Positions 1 to 9,013 of a DNA stretch of 64,000 bases are shown here, one piece after another (position 1 is the first letter of the stretch; the number at the start of each line of letters is the position of its first letter). The DNA lies in NCBI GenBank assembly GCA_964570325.1, contig CAZMXS010000009.1, positions 38,067-102,066 on the forward strand. Reading direction: 5' to 3'. Under the pieces are notes generated by a model, which saw only the letters and a program-made list of their open reading frames with translations, made no database searches and was not told the origin of the DNA. This DNA is from CAZMXS01 sp964570325 (lineage in GTDB: Bacteria > Verrucomicrobiota > Kiritimatiellia > CAIQIC01 > CAZMXS01). The position numbers were made by a program, and so were the translations under genes.

Positions 1-2
1 GA

Positions 3-212
3 AAGGGTTGGGACGAGATGTTCCCGCCTTCGGATTATTACCAGGTTATGCACTTGAAATTGTTCCCGCGAAAACTGGTGCACGCTGAGAATATCGGCGG
101 GGAGATTGAAAAGGTCAGCAATCAGCGCGCGTGGATCGGCTGTTTTCCGCTGCGCGGCATCGAAATGGAGTCGGCCATGTGCCGGATTGTCGCGATTCTG
201 CCGCCGAAATAA
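3..212 (+). CDS. Cyclase-family protein (PF04199-like), C-terminal fragment
   Basis: The reading frame is open from the left window edge, so only about the last 69 residues are visible. The segment LVHAENIGGEIEKV followed by a stretch ending in MCRIVAIL resembles the C-terminal end of the cyclase / kynurenine-formamidase-like fold, where a late 'EN(L/I)' strand and a final 'R.(V/I)A' strand close the domain. The metal-binding HxGTHxD motif would lie upstream, outside the window, so activity cannot be judged. A HAD phosphatase gene follows 95 bp downstream on the same strand. The family assignment rests on the tail alone and is tentative. Confidence 0.5.
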   Translation, partial: KGWDEMFPPSDYYQVMHLKLFPRKLVHAENIGGEIEKVSNQRAWIGCFPLRGIEMESAMCRIVAILPPK

Positions 213-307
213 GCGGGCATTGGCGCGGGGCAACGAGCATGGCGGTCAGCGGTTGGAATTGATGGGCGGCGCCGCGAATGCGGGCGCCGCCGGGCGGGCA
301 GGCGAGC

Positions 308-1012
308 ATGCAAACTTCATCACTGAAGCAGGACGATTTCGGCGAAGGTGGGCACCAGCAACTGCCGCACATCCTGGTGTCGGATTTCGACGGCACGATG
401 ACGCGGCATGACTTTTTTGAACTGGTGCGGCGGGAAATTCCGAGCACGACGACGGAGGATTACTGGCAGGGTTATCTGGACGGCCGGTACACGCACTTCC
501 AGGCCTTGGCGGAGATTTTCGCGCACGCCCGCGCGGACGAGGCGACCCTGCGCCGGCTGGCGGGTCGCATGGAGCTGGATTCGCAGCTCAACGCGGCCCT
601 CAGCCGTTTGCGTCGGAGCGGTTGGCAAGTGGTTATCGCCTCGGCCGGCTGCGAGTGGTACATCCGGCAACTGTTGCAGCCGGTGCACGTGCCGGTCATC
701 ATCCACGCCAATCCCGGCGCGCCGCAACCCGGCGGCGGGCTGGCGATGCGGCTGCCGGACACCTCGCGCTTTTTGAGCATGGAAACCGGCATTGACAAGG
801 AGGCGGTCGTGCGCGAAGCGATCGCGCACGGCGCGGTGGTTGCTTTCGCGGGCAACAGCGCGCCGGATCTCACGCCCGCGCTGCTGGTGCCGCCGGACAA
901 GCGTTTTGCGCGCGGCTGGCTGGCCGACCATTTTCGCGAGCAGCAAATACCGTTCCGGTCGTTCGCCAATTGGATGCAAATTGCCGACGCCCTCGCGCGC
1001 GACGAGGAATAA
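308..1012 (+). CDS. HAD-superfamily phosphatase, MtnX / phosphoserine-phosphatase-like
   Basis: A 234-residue protein with the HAD catalytic set: DFDGT at residues 26-30 (nucleophile D26, acid D28), a motif II serine in VIASAG (S112), a candidate motif III lysine near K164, and GNSAPD at 182-187 in the position of the metal-binding GDGxxD. Length and order fit the HAD-IB group that includes MtnX (2-hydroxy-3-keto-5-methylthiopentenyl-1-phosphate phosphatase) and phosphoserine phosphatase. It is predicted to be cytoplasmic with no signal peptide. The GNS variant of motif IV is slightly unusual. The start at 308 was chosen over a longer frame from 278 because the extra N-terminus is low-complexity. 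No other methionine-salvage gene is nearby, so the substrate is open. Confidence 0.75.
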   Translation: MQTSSLKQDDFGEGGHQQLPHILVSDFDGTMTRHDFFELVRREIPSTTTEDYWQGYLDGRYTHFQALAEIFAHARADEATLRRLAGRMELDSQLNAALSRLRRSGWQVVIASAGCEWYIRQLLQPVHVPVIIHANPGAPQPGGGLAMRLPDTSRFLSMETGIDKEAVVREAIAHGAVVAFAGNSAPDLTPALLVPPDKRFARGWLADHFREQQIPFRSFANWMQIADALARDEE

Positions 1013-1117
1013 GCGGCAATCCCGGCCGTTGCGCCCCGCCTGGCCGGCGGCGGGGGTGGGTCTTCGGGTTGGACCATTGCGGCGCGCGTCCTGCGCGCTT
1101 TTACGATTCCGCCCGGC

Positions 1118-2824
1118 TCAAACCCGGAACACCGCCCCGAGCTTCCGACCGAGCAACCGGTGGCTGCCCGCCAGGGCGACGGCCAGGAATAGCATGGCCC
1201 ACACCCCGAGCGCGCAGGCCAGGTATTTGCCGGTGCCGATCAACTGGAAGAGTTCATAAATGGTCTTGGTGATCGGGAAGTGGTCCGACTGCTGCGCCAG
1301 GATCAGGCTGTCCGAGACTTCCAGCATGCTGAATGCGAACGCCAGCAGGCCTCCCGCCACCAGGTTGGCCGCGATCAGGGGGATCGTGATGCGGCGGGCG
1401 GTGGTCAGCGGCCCGGCGCCGACATTGGCCGCGGCCTCTTCGAGCGCGACGGCGGTTTGCTGCAACCCCGCGACCGCGGCGCGGACCACGTAGGGCAGGC
1501 GACGAACGGCGTAGGCGACCACCAGGAAGAGCGTCGGATTGACCCGCACGTCGAACAGTTGCTGGGCGAGCGGGCTGTTCCGCACCCATTCCAGGTTGCT
1601 CAAGCGCGAGCTGATGGCGAGGTAGCCGAAAGCCATAACCAATCCCGGCACGGCCAGCGGCAGCATGGCGACCGCGTCGAGCGCCCCGCGCTGGGGCAGG
1701 TCGGAGCGGACCACCACGAATGCGATGAGCAAGCCCAGGACCAGGCTGAAGCCCGCCGCCAGCGTCGCATATAACAGGCTGTTGCCGATGCCGCTGACGA
1801 CCATGCCGTGTCCGAGCGCCGCGGCGTAGTTGGCGGTTGTGAATCGGGTCGGGAGAACGGTCCGATACCAACTGCCCGGCTCGCTGAAACTGGTCAGGAT
1901 CACCCCGATATGGGGCAGCAACGCGAGGCCGATGACCACCAGGAAGGGCAGCCGCGCGGCGGCGGCGCGCCAACCCCGCAGGTCCGTCTGACGGGCGGCG
2001 ACGGTTGCCTTTCCCTGCATCGCCCACGCCGCGCGCCCGAAGACCAACTTCGCGGCCGTATACAGCAGGACGCTGGCGGCCAGCATGACGAAGACCAGCG
2101 CGTACGGAAAAGGATTGGACCCGACTTCCTTGAGCGCGTCGAAAACCTGCACCGCGGCGCAGCGGGTGTAGTTCATGATCAGCGGCGTGCCGAGTTCGGT
2201 GAAGCTCCAGATGAAAACCAGCGTCCCGCCGGCGAACAGCCCCGGCATGATCAACGGCAGCGTGATACGGCGGAACTTGCGGAAGCCGTGGCAACCGACG
2301 TTTTCAGCGGCCTCCTCCATCGCGGGGTCAATGTTGGCCAGCGCGGCGACGGCATTGAGATAGATCAGCGGATAAAGCGACAGCGCTTGCAGGCCGACCA
2401 CGCCCCAATAACGGGCCCGGCCGATCCAATCCACCGGCCCGAGGCTCAACAAGGCGTTGAGCGCGCCGTACTGGCCGAGGAGCTGCTGCAGACCAATGGC
2501 GCCGACGAACGGGGGCAGGATCATCGGCGCCAGCAGCAGCGCGCCAATCCAGTCCTTGCCGGGGAACCGGTAGCGGTTGGCCAGCCATGCCAGCGGGACG
2601 GCGCACAACATCGCCAGCAGGGTCGTGCCCAGCGCGATCAGCAGGCTGTTGCCCAGGCCCTCGGCGTAAATCGGATTGGCGAAAACTCCCAGCAGATACC
2701 GCGGCGTGAAACGGCCGTGCTCGATGAAGCCGCCGCGGATGATCGTCCCCAGCGGCGCCAGGAACAAGAGGCCGAGCAGGGCCAGTGTGCTCCAGAAAAT
2801 GATATTGGCGGCGCCGCGTTTCAT
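1118..2824 (-). CDS. ABC transporter permease, two-domain FbpB/ThiP type
   Basis: A 568-residue inner-membrane protein with about 12 hydrophobic segments, arranged as two tandem permease halves. Each half carries the cytoplasmic EAA loop that docks on the ATPase: EEAAENVG near residues 170-177, and EEAAANVG near 470. This internally duplicated form is typical of the iron(III)/thiamine/phosphonate group of importers. It is the last gene of a leftward operon (ATPase, binding protein, permease), only 23 bp after the binding-protein gene. The substrate cannot be read from the permease. The adjacent organophosphate antiporter makes a phosphorylated organic compound as plausible as iron; that is inference from context. 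Confidence 0.88.
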   Translation of the reverse strand: MKRGAANIIFWSTLALLGLLFLAPLGTIIRGGFIEHGRFTPRYLLGVFANPIYAEGLGNSLLIALGTTLLAMLCAVPLAWLANRYRFPGKDWIGALLLAPMILPPFVGAIGLQQLLGQYGALNALLSLGPVDWIGRARYWGVVGLQALSLYPLIYLNAVAALANIDPAMEEAAENVGCHGFRKFRRITLPLIMPGLFAGGTLVFIWSFTELGTPLIMNYTRCAAVQVFDALKEVGSNPFPYALVFVMLAASVLLYTAAKLVFGRAAWAMQGKATVAARQTDLRGWRAAAARLPFLVVIGLALLPHIGVILTSFSEPGSWYRTVLPTRFTTANYAAALGHGMVVSGIGNSLLYATLAAGFSLVLGLLIAFVVVRSDLPQRGALDAVAMLPLAVPGLVMAFGYLAISSRLSNLEWVRNSPLAQQLFDVRVNPTLFLVVAYAVRRLPYVVRAAVAGLQQTAVALEEAAANVGAGPLTTARRITIPLIAANLVAGGLLAFAFSMLEVSDSLILAQQSDHFPITKTIYELFQLIGTGKYLACALGVWAMLFLAVALAGSHRLLGRKLGAVFRV

Positions 2825-2847
2825 GTTCCAATGCGCAGGGATATTCC

Positions 2848-4581
2848 CTATGGCCTGACTTGGTTAAGCGCCTCCCGGTAGCTGTGCCTGAAAAAGTCGG
2901 TCCAGGCGCGCATATATTCCATGCGGTCCATTTCTTTGCCGATGGCCAGGGCGGAAGTCCAGGTCAGTGGTTCCGGTCGGTCCGGCAGGCGCTCCAGTTG
3001 CGCCAGCGCGGCGGGCTGCCGGGCCGGGCCGCCGCCGGCCAGGATCGCCGCCCAGGCCGCGCGCAACTCCGCGCCCGAATCCAGGCACATAGTCCGGATC
3101 AGGTCGCGCAGGATGTTGAAATGCGATCCGGTCCAGCGCGGCTGGTAGGTGAAGTGGCGCGCCTGTTCATAGGGATTGACGTCGGCGGCGCCCAGATCGT
3201 CCGCGCAGTGGCGGCGGTGTTTTTCAAAAGCGGCCTGGGTGGTGGGGTCGGTTGCGGGATAGAAGTCGCGCCGGATGGGCAGGCGGCGCAGGGCAAAGCG
3301 TTCCGGGCCGCCGGGTTCGCCCGGCCGATAACACCACAACTGTTGACCCGCCTCGCTGAGGATGAATTCAATAAACCGCACGGCGGTTTCCCGGTGCGGG
3401 GCGCCGCGCAGCAGGCCGATCGGGTCGCAACTGACGCTGGATCCGCCCGCGGGTGTGAGATAGACCATCCGCTCGCCGCCATCCGGGGCGCGGGCGCACT
3501 GGGCCTGGTAGCGGGCATAGAAATCAATCACCAACCCCGCGGCCGCGTCGCCCTGGCTGACATCAATCGGCACCTTGCTGGCCGAATCCGTGAAGTAGCG
3601 TGCGTTGGCGCCGATTCGCTGGATGAGCCTCAGCCCGTCCAGCCAGCCGCGCGCGACCGCCGCCTGGTAAGCCGCGGGCACTTCGGGCGGCATCTCGCCC
3701 GGTGGCCGGCCGGCGGCGGCGATGGCGCGTTCATAGCGCTGGATGGTTTCCTCATCATAACCGGCGGCGGTCACGGCCTGCCGGCATTTCTGCTGGATGA
3801 TCATTTCGAACGCCTTGGCGATACTGCCGCTCTTGGTCGGGTCGGCCGCTCCGACCTGCCGGAAATAGGCGGGATCGGCCAGGTCGTCCCAGGCCGCCGG
3901 CGGCCGCGCCACGCCCAGATCGTCCAGCCGGTCCCGGTTGTAGCAGATGCCAAATGACGCGAGCACGCAGCCAAACATGGTGGGCGTCCGCCACTTTTCG
4001 CCGCTCATGCCGGCCGGGATCAGCACGCGGCCGTCCGCCGTTTGAAAAAGGCCCGCCGGCGCGTCATCCGGCGGCCAGGGCGGGACGGTCAGGCCTTGTT
4101 GGAACAGCAGCGTGTGGTCGTATTCGCCGCCGCCGAAAAACAGGTCCAGCCCGCTGGTGAACGCGCGCGGATCGTCGGTCCGGCGAAAGGCATCGTAAAG
4201 CGCGGTCAGTTCCGGCGAACTTTGGTCGCGCGCGAACTTGCGCGCCGTCACGGCGTCGTTGGCGCCGGCCGGCCAGGGCCGGCCTTGCCGCCGCCACCAG
4301 GCGCGCGCGGCGTTGATGAACTCGGCGGTGATATAGCGGCTGATCTCCGTTGTGCCGCCGAGGGCGCGCCAGTCCACTTTCGCGGGACGGCCGAACTGCT
4401 GCTGGTGCCAGGCGGCAAACGCCCGGCCGAACTCGTAGCGGATGGCCTCGTTCATCGGCGTGATGATGACCACAACCGGATCGCCCGCGCGCCAGGCGCC
4501 GGCCTCCGGCGGCCGGCGGAAAAGGAACGGCAGCGCGATTACCAGCGCGGCGGCGATCAGGCTGGGGAGGTGGCGCGACAT
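2848..4581 (-). CDS. ABC transporter extracellular substrate-binding protein
   Basis: A 577-residue exported protein. Its N-terminus is a short basic start followed by a hydrophobic stretch to about residue 20, a signal peptide or anchor. The mature part opens with VVVIITPMNEAIRYEFGRAF, the usual first beta-alpha unit of type-2 periplasmic binding proteins of the iron/polyamine class. Later segments (KSGSIAKAFEM, and GAPHRETAVRFIEFILSE near residue 400) also match that fold. It is far longer than the usual 320-370 residues, with extra length both near the N-terminus and as a C-terminal extension of over 100 residues. It lies between the ATPase and permease genes of the same operon. The ligand is unknown. 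Confidence 0.83.
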   Translation of the reverse strand: MSRHLPSLIAAALVIALPFLFRRPPEAGAWRAGDPVVVIITPMNEAIRYEFGRAFAAWHQQQFGRPAKVDWRALGGTTEISRYITAEFINAARAWWRRQGRPWPAGANDAVTARKFARDQSSPELTALYDAFRRTDDPRAFTSGLDLFFGGGEYDHTLLFQQGLTVPPWPPDDAPAGLFQTADGRVLIPAGMSGEKWRTPTMFGCVLASFGICYNRDRLDDLGVARPPAAWDDLADPAYFRQVGAADPTKSGSIAKAFEMIIQQKCRQAVTAAGYDEETIQRYERAIAAAGRPPGEMPPEVPAAYQAAVARGWLDGLRLIQRIGANARYFTDSASKVPIDVSQGDAAAGLVIDFYARYQAQCARAPDGGERMVYLTPAGGSSVSCDPIGLLRGAPHRETAVRFIEFILSEAGQQLWCYRPGEPGGPERFALRRLPIRRDFYPATDPTTQAAFEKHRRHCADDLGAADVNPYEQARHFTYQPRWTGSHFNILRDLIRTMCLDSGAELRAAWAAILAGGGPARQPAALAQLERLPDRPEPLTWTSALAIGKEMDRMEYMRAWTDFFRHSYREALNQVRP

Positions 4582-4649
4582 GGATCAATGGCGGACCCGA
4601 TGGGACAAGGAACGCACGCCGGCGTCTGTTGATGATTTTCCCATTTGAT

Positions 4650-5744
4650 TCAACCGCCGCCCAGGGTGACAATATCCTCCGGCGCGATCCAGACGCGGGT
4701 CGGTTCCCGGTGCGCGTCGCGCGCGACCACGCGCGGGTTTAGTTCAAAAAGTTTGAGCGTGGTGACGGTTCCGGCCGGGCCGGCCAGATCAACCTGGTGC
4801 TCGGCGAGTTCACCTTGGTAGACCGTGTCGTGCAGGATGGCGTCGAACCGGTTCGGCGCGCCGGGGGGCGGTTGGCCGATGCGAATGTACTCCGGTCGGA
4901 TCGCGAGGGTCACCGCGCCCGCCGCGGGAAGGTCGCGGGCGTTTTCCGCCGCGGCGCGCAACGGACCGAATGGTGTTTCGATCTCCAACGCGTCGTCGGT
5001 GCGCGCGCGGAGCTGACCCGCGACGAAATTGGCCTCGCCAATAAAATGGGCGACGAAGCGGTTGGCGGGCCGGCGATAGACCTCCTGCGGCCGGCCCAAC
5101 TGCTCGATGCGGCCGTTTCGCAGCACGCTCAACCGGTCGGCCATGCAGAGCGCTTCCTGCTGGTCGTGCGTGACGTACACGGTGGTCAACCCGGCCTGTT
5201 TGCACAGGCTCCGGATTTCGGCGCGCATTTCCATGCGCAGCCGGGCGTCCAGGTTGGAGAGTGGCTCGTCGAGCAGCAGGCAACGCGGCCGAATCGCGAG
5301 CGCGCGGGCGAGCGCGACCCGTTGCTGCTGGCCGCCGGAGAGCTGGTTGGGCCGGTGGTCGGCGCGATCGGCCATCCGGACCAAATCCAAGGCCGCGTCG
5401 GCGCGCGCGCGGATTTCCTTCCGCGGCAGACGGCGCAGTTCCAGGCCGAACGCGACATTTTCACGGACGGTCATGTGCGGCCAGAGCGCATAGCTTTGGA
5501 ACACCATTCCGGTGTCGCGCCGGTACGCCGGCCGGCGCGTTATGTCCTCCCCGCCGATGCGGATCGCGCCGCGATCCGGCTCGCAGAACCCGGCGATGCA
5601 CCGCAGGAGCGTGGTCTTGCCGCAGCCGCTGGGTCCCAGCAGGAAAAAGAGTTCGCCCGGCTCAATGGCCAGCGTGATGTCATCCACGGCGCGGGTCGCG
5701 CCGAAAAACTTGCTGACTCCTTCGATCTGGAGGGATACCGCCAT
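4650..5744 (-). CDS. ABC transporter ATP-binding protein, FbpC/PotA type
   Basis: A 364-residue ATPase. Walker A GPSGCGKT at 37-44, Q-loop Q83, signature LSGGQQQR at 135-142, Walker B LLLDEP around 156-161 and switch histidine in VTHDQQEA (H193). The roughly 120 residues after the ATPase core match a TOBE-type regulatory domain. It should energise the permease encoded two genes downstream. The start at 5744 (MAVSLQIEG) begins exactly at the first strand of the ATPase fold; a longer frame from 5804 adds 20 residues without a recognisable element. It is the first gene of the leftward operon and diverges from the antiporter gene at 5884, so both promoters should lie in 5745-5883. Confidence 0.9.
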   Translation of the reverse strand: MAVSLQIEGVSKFFGATRAVDDITLAIEPGELFFLLGPSGCGKTTLLRCIAGFCEPDRGAIRIGGEDITRRPAYRRDTGMVFQSYALWPHMTVRENVAFGLELRRLPRKEIRARADAALDLVRMADRADHRPNQLSGGQQQRVALARALAIRPRCLLLDEPLSNLDARLRMEMRAEIRSLCKQAGLTTVYVTHDQQEALCMADRLSVLRNGRIEQLGRPQEVYRRPANRFVAHFIGEANFVAGQLRARTDDALEIETPFGPLRAAAENARDLPAAGAVTLAIRPEYIRIGQPPPGAPNRFDAILHDTVYQGELAEHQVDLAGPAGTVTTLKLFELNPRVVARDAHREPTRVWIAPEDIVTLGGG

Positions 5745-5883
5745 GCGCGGGATTGTTCCTGTCGCGCGCCGGGGGGTCAATGCCGAAAACGTACCATTCG
5801 ACAATCCAACCCGGGCTGTGTATTCTGACCGTTACCCACGGCGCGTTTGCAGGTTTGACCCAGCCGGGGAGAGGAAGCACACG

Positions 5884-7419
5884 ATGACCATTGCCGCCGC
5901 CGCCAGGACCGAATGGAAGGAACAGCACCGCCACCCCCCCGGTTTTCGCGCCCGCCGCGGGATCAACTGGTTCACGGTTGGGCTCTTGTATGCCATGTAC
6001 TACATGTGCCGGTACAACTTCCGCTTTGCCGCGCCGGGCATGCGTGAGGAATTCGGTTTTTCCATCACGCAGATTTCCGACATCTGGGTCTGGTTCTCGG
6101 TCGCCTATGGCACGGGCCAACTCGTCAATGGGCTCTTCTGCGACCGGATCGGCGGCAAGGCCTCGATGCTGATCGGCGCCGTCGGCACCATCATCGTCAA
6201 CCTGGTGTACGGGTTCGGCTCGTTCGCGGGCAATTTCGCGACCTTTGCCGGTCTGTGGCTGCTGAATGGTTATATTCAGGCCGCCGGCACGCCCGGCATG
6301 GTCAAGATCAACGCGGCGTGGTTCAACCGGGAGGAACGCGGTGTCTTTGCCGGCATCTTCGGATTCATGATCCAGTCCGGGCAGGTAATGATCAGTCGGT
6401 TGGCGCCGGTCCTGCTCGCCGGCTTTACCCTTGGCGTCTTCACGGTCGCGCCGGGCACTTGGCGAATCTTGTTCATCGTGCCGCCCGTTTTCGTCGCCCT
6501 CGTGGCGGTCGCGCTGTATTTTCTGGCCGCGCAATCCACCGACGAGGCCGGCTATCCGGGCGCGATCCACGACGACGTGGACAATTCCGCCGGCACCACG
6601 GTGCCGGTCAAGGAAGCCTTCAAGTTTGTCTTCGCGAACCCGCTGGTCTGGTTCTATGCCGTCGCCTACGGTTGCACCGGCGCCGTGCGCCACAGCTCGG
6701 ACCAACTTTCCATTCTGTATTTCGAGGATGTGTTGAAGTTTAACATGAAGACCAACATCCCGGACATCGCGGTCAACACGCTGGCGTTGATCCCGATCGT
6801 CGCGGTGGCCGGGTCCGTGCTTTCAGGTTGGGTTTCCGACCGGTTCTTCCGCGGTCACCGCTATCCGGTCGCGATGGCCCTGTATTTTATGGAGTCCGTC
6901 GTGATCGCGACCGCCGCCACGGTCCTGGCCCTCGGCCTGGTTGGACCCACCACCGGCGGCATCCTGCTCGGCTGCCTGTTTCTGGTGCTGATCGCCATCA
7001 CGGCCAACAGCACGCATTCGATCGTCGGCGCGGCCGCACCGATGGATATCGGCGGCAAAAAAATGGCCGGCTTCGCCTCAGGCGTCATTGATTCATTCCA
7101 ATACTATGGCTCCGCGCTATCGCTCTTCATCACCGGCCGCGTGCTCGACGCCACCAAGGCCACCTACGGCTGGAACTTCTGGTTCATCATTATGACCGGC
7201 TTCGCCGCCACCGGCGGCTGCGCCATGCTGGCCCTGCTGCTGCGCCAGAATGGGAAACGCGCGGCCATGAAGGCGGTGGTGGCCGCGCTGGCGATTGCGA
7301 TCGCGTCCGGCCTCGCGGTCGGCGGCTACCAATATCACCGGATCGTGAAGGCGAACGCGGACCGGGCCGCCCGGGAGGTCGCCCAGACCAATGCGCCCGT
7401 TGCGGCGCCCGCCCAATAA
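5884..7419 (+). CDS. Organophosphate:phosphate antiporter (GlpT/UhpT/PgtP-like MFS)
   Basis: A 511-residue major facilitator protein with about 12 membrane spans. The first span contains YAMYYMCRYNFR, the hallmark of the organophosphate:phosphate antiporter family, whose arginine (R45 in E. coli GlpT) contacts the phosphate group. The cytoplasmic A-motif-like loop NGLFCDRIGGKASM follows span 2. Family members exchange glycerol-3-phosphate, hexose phosphates or phosphoglycerates for inorganic phosphate. A final hydrophobic segment and a charged, alanine-rich tail after residue 460 extend past the usual length. A GAGAGG-like ribosome site (about 5870-5875) fits the start at 5884. It is transcribed divergently from the ABC operon, and a DUF805 gene follows after 12 bp. 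Confidence 0.88.
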   Translation: MTIAAAARTEWKEQHRHPPGFRARRGINWFTVGLLYAMYYMCRYNFRFAAPGMREEFGFSITQISDIWVWFSVAYGTGQLVNGLFCDRIGGKASMLIGAVGTIIVNLVYGFGSFAGNFATFAGLWLLNGYIQAAGTPGMVKINAAWFNREERGVFAGIFGFMIQSGQVMISRLAPVLLAGFTLGVFTVAPGTWRILFIVPPVFVALVAVALYFLAAQSTDEAGYPGAIHDDVDNSAGTTVPVKEAFKFVFANPLVWFYAVAYGCTGAVRHSSDQLSILYFEDVLKFNMKTNIPDIAVNTLALIPIVAVAGSVLSGWVSDRFFRGHRYPVAMALYFMESVVIATAATVLALGLVGPTTGGILLGCLFLVLIAITANSTHSIVGAAAPMDIGGKKMAGFASGVIDSFQYYGSALSLFITGRVLDATKATYGWNFWFIIMTGFAATGGCAMLALLLRQNGKRAAMKAVVAALAIAIASGLAVGGYQYHRIVKANADRAAREVAQTNAPVAAPAQ

Positions 7420-7431
7420 GGGAGATCATCC

Positions 7432-7905
7432 ATGACCACCGAACATCCCGCGATTCAGGTTTCAACCCTGCAGTTGGGGCTCCGGGCTTTCTGTGTCTGG
7501 ATCGAAAACCAGTTCGAACTCCGTGCGACCCGCTTGGAATTTCTCCTGCGTGTGGCGCCGGCGGCCCTGGCCCTCGGCGCGCTCGTTTATACCCAGCGAG
7601 CCTGGCTCGCGGATGCCGGCTGGCCGGCGCGCGCCCTCGTCTGGATCGCGGCCGGCGGCGTTATGTTGGCGGGGATCATCATTCCGATTGTTCGCCGCTT
7701 TCACGACCTCGGCCGCACTGGCGGACTCTTCTGGGCGCTCGCCGTGCCCTACTGGGCGCTCTGGAAATTGACCGGGCTTTTCCCCGGCCTGTGGTGGGTC
7801 TGGGTGCTCCTCTGCGCCTGGCCCATCTGGCTCACACTGCAACTCTTCGGCCGGCCCGGTGTTGCGGGTGGCAATCGCTACCCGCGGGTGGCGGCCCAGA
7901 ATTGA
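7432..7905 (+). CDS. DUF805 family membrane protein
   Basis: A 157-residue inner-membrane protein with four predicted hydrophobic segments. The loop RRFHDLGRTG matches the diagnostic RxxDxGRSGWW-type motif of the DUF805 family, whose function is not known. The gene starts 12 bp after the antiporter stop, behind a GGGAG ribosome site, so the two are probably co-transcribed. The C-terminus is convergent with the aspartyl-protease gene ending at 7925, with only 19 bp between stops and no obvious terminator hairpin. Confidence 0.72.
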   Translation: MTTEHPAIQVSTLQLGLRAFCVWIENQFELRATRLEFLLRVAPAALALGALVYTQRAWLADAGWPARALVWIAAGGVMLAGIIIPIVRRFHDLGRTGGLFWALAVPYWALWKLTGLFPGLWWVWVLLCAWPIWLTLQLFGRPGVAGGNRYPRVAAQN

Positions 7906-7924
7906 AGGATGCCGCTCTTTTCGT

Positions 7925-9013
7925 TCAGGGTTCTTCCAGATACAACCGCGCGGCCGTGTAATCAATGGTCAGCCGGTAACGTCGCCAGATTTCGTTGCCC
8001 AGCAGCGCGGTCCGCGGCTCGGCCGGGCCGGCCTGCGTCATCGCAATCAGGGTTTGGCCGGTCGGCAACTGGAACCCGCCCGCCGTGAGCGCGCGGGGCG
8101 CCCCGCGGACAAAGATGGATTCGCCGCCCACGCCTTGCCCCAATTCGGTCCCGCGGGTGTTGACCCGTTCCGCGATCTGTAATTGCCGCGCCAGTCCATG
8201 CGGCAGCCAGAGTCCAAAATCACCGCCGGTATCTACCGCGCATTCGATCCGGTTCGTGCCGAGCCGGGCCTCAAATACCGGCGCCGGCGCGGTGGCGGTC
8301 AGGGGGATGGCGGCCAGCAGACGCGCGGAGTCGGGCCGGTAGGTTCCGGTGGTGCGGAAGGTCACCTGCTGCCGATGCAGCTCGAATGTGACCGAGGCGA
8401 GCCGGCTCAACAGGTCGCTGCCGATAATCGCCTCCACCAGGTAGCCGGTGGCCCGCGTTGGACCGGCCAGCCCCTCCGCCCGGTCGAGGATGCCGAGCGG
8501 GATCGGCCCGCGGATGGCCAGGTCGCCCAGTTCCAGCGAATCCGCGGCGCCCGCGAAAAAAGTAAAATGTCCGCCGGGGCTGAGCCCGGGCAGCCGCTCC
8601 AAGGGCAGCCCGGCCGGCGCCACTTGCGCGCGCCGGCTGCCCGTGTAATCCACGACGGAAATTCCCGACCCGGTGTCAATCATGGCCAGGAGCAGGCGAC
8701 CGTTGATCTGGGCGCGGATGATCGGGAACAGCGTCCGCTGAAACATGCGCACGTTGAGCGGCAGCGTGACGTTGACCGCTTCCGGAATGGCCGGCGCCGC
8801 CGTGCGGATGGGGGGGCGCGCCCGCGCTTCCAGCCGTGCCAACTGCTCGGCCGTCAGCGGCGCGCCGGGTGGCAACGTCGCGCAGCCGGGTAACAGCCAC
8901 GCGCTGCCGGCGATCAGCACCGCGCGGCGAATGGCGCGCGTCCGATGACTTCGGCAGGCGGCGACTTCAATCGGAAAGCGGCAGGCGGAAATCGCAAATG
9001 CCCTTTTTCCCAT
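7925..9013 (-). CDS. Retropepsin-like aspartyl protease, predicted lipoprotein
   Basis: A 362-residue protein with two aspartyl-protease half-motifs, MIDTGSGIS (D113-T-G) and AVDTGGDFG near residue 260, each followed by a hydrophobic strand. A lipobox-like WLLPGC places a lipidated cysteine at residue 44 after a basic, unusually long n-region. The fold should act in the periplasm or at the outer membrane. Both DTG triads are intact, so activity is plausible. Its ATG overlaps the stop of the upstream paralogue in a TGATG arrangement, which implies translational coupling. No substrate is suggested by neighbours. Confidence 0.7.
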   Translation of the reverse strand: MGKRAFAISACRFPIEVAACRSHRTRAIRRAVLIAGSAWLLPGCATLPPGAPLTAEQLARLEARARPPIRTAAPAIPEAVNVTLPLNVRMFQRTLFPIIRAQINGRLLLAMIDTGSGISVVDYTGSRRAQVAPAGLPLERLPGLSPGGHFTFFAGAADSLELGDLAIRGPIPLGILDRAEGLAGPTRATGYLVEAIIGSDLLSRLASVTFELHRQQVTFRTTGTYRPDSARLLAAIPLTATAPAPVFEARLGTNRIECAVDTGGDFGLWLPHGLARQLQIAERVNTRGTELGQGVGGESIFVRGAPRALTAGGFQLPTGQTLIAMTQAGPAEPRTALLGNEIWRRYRLTIDYTAARLYLEEP

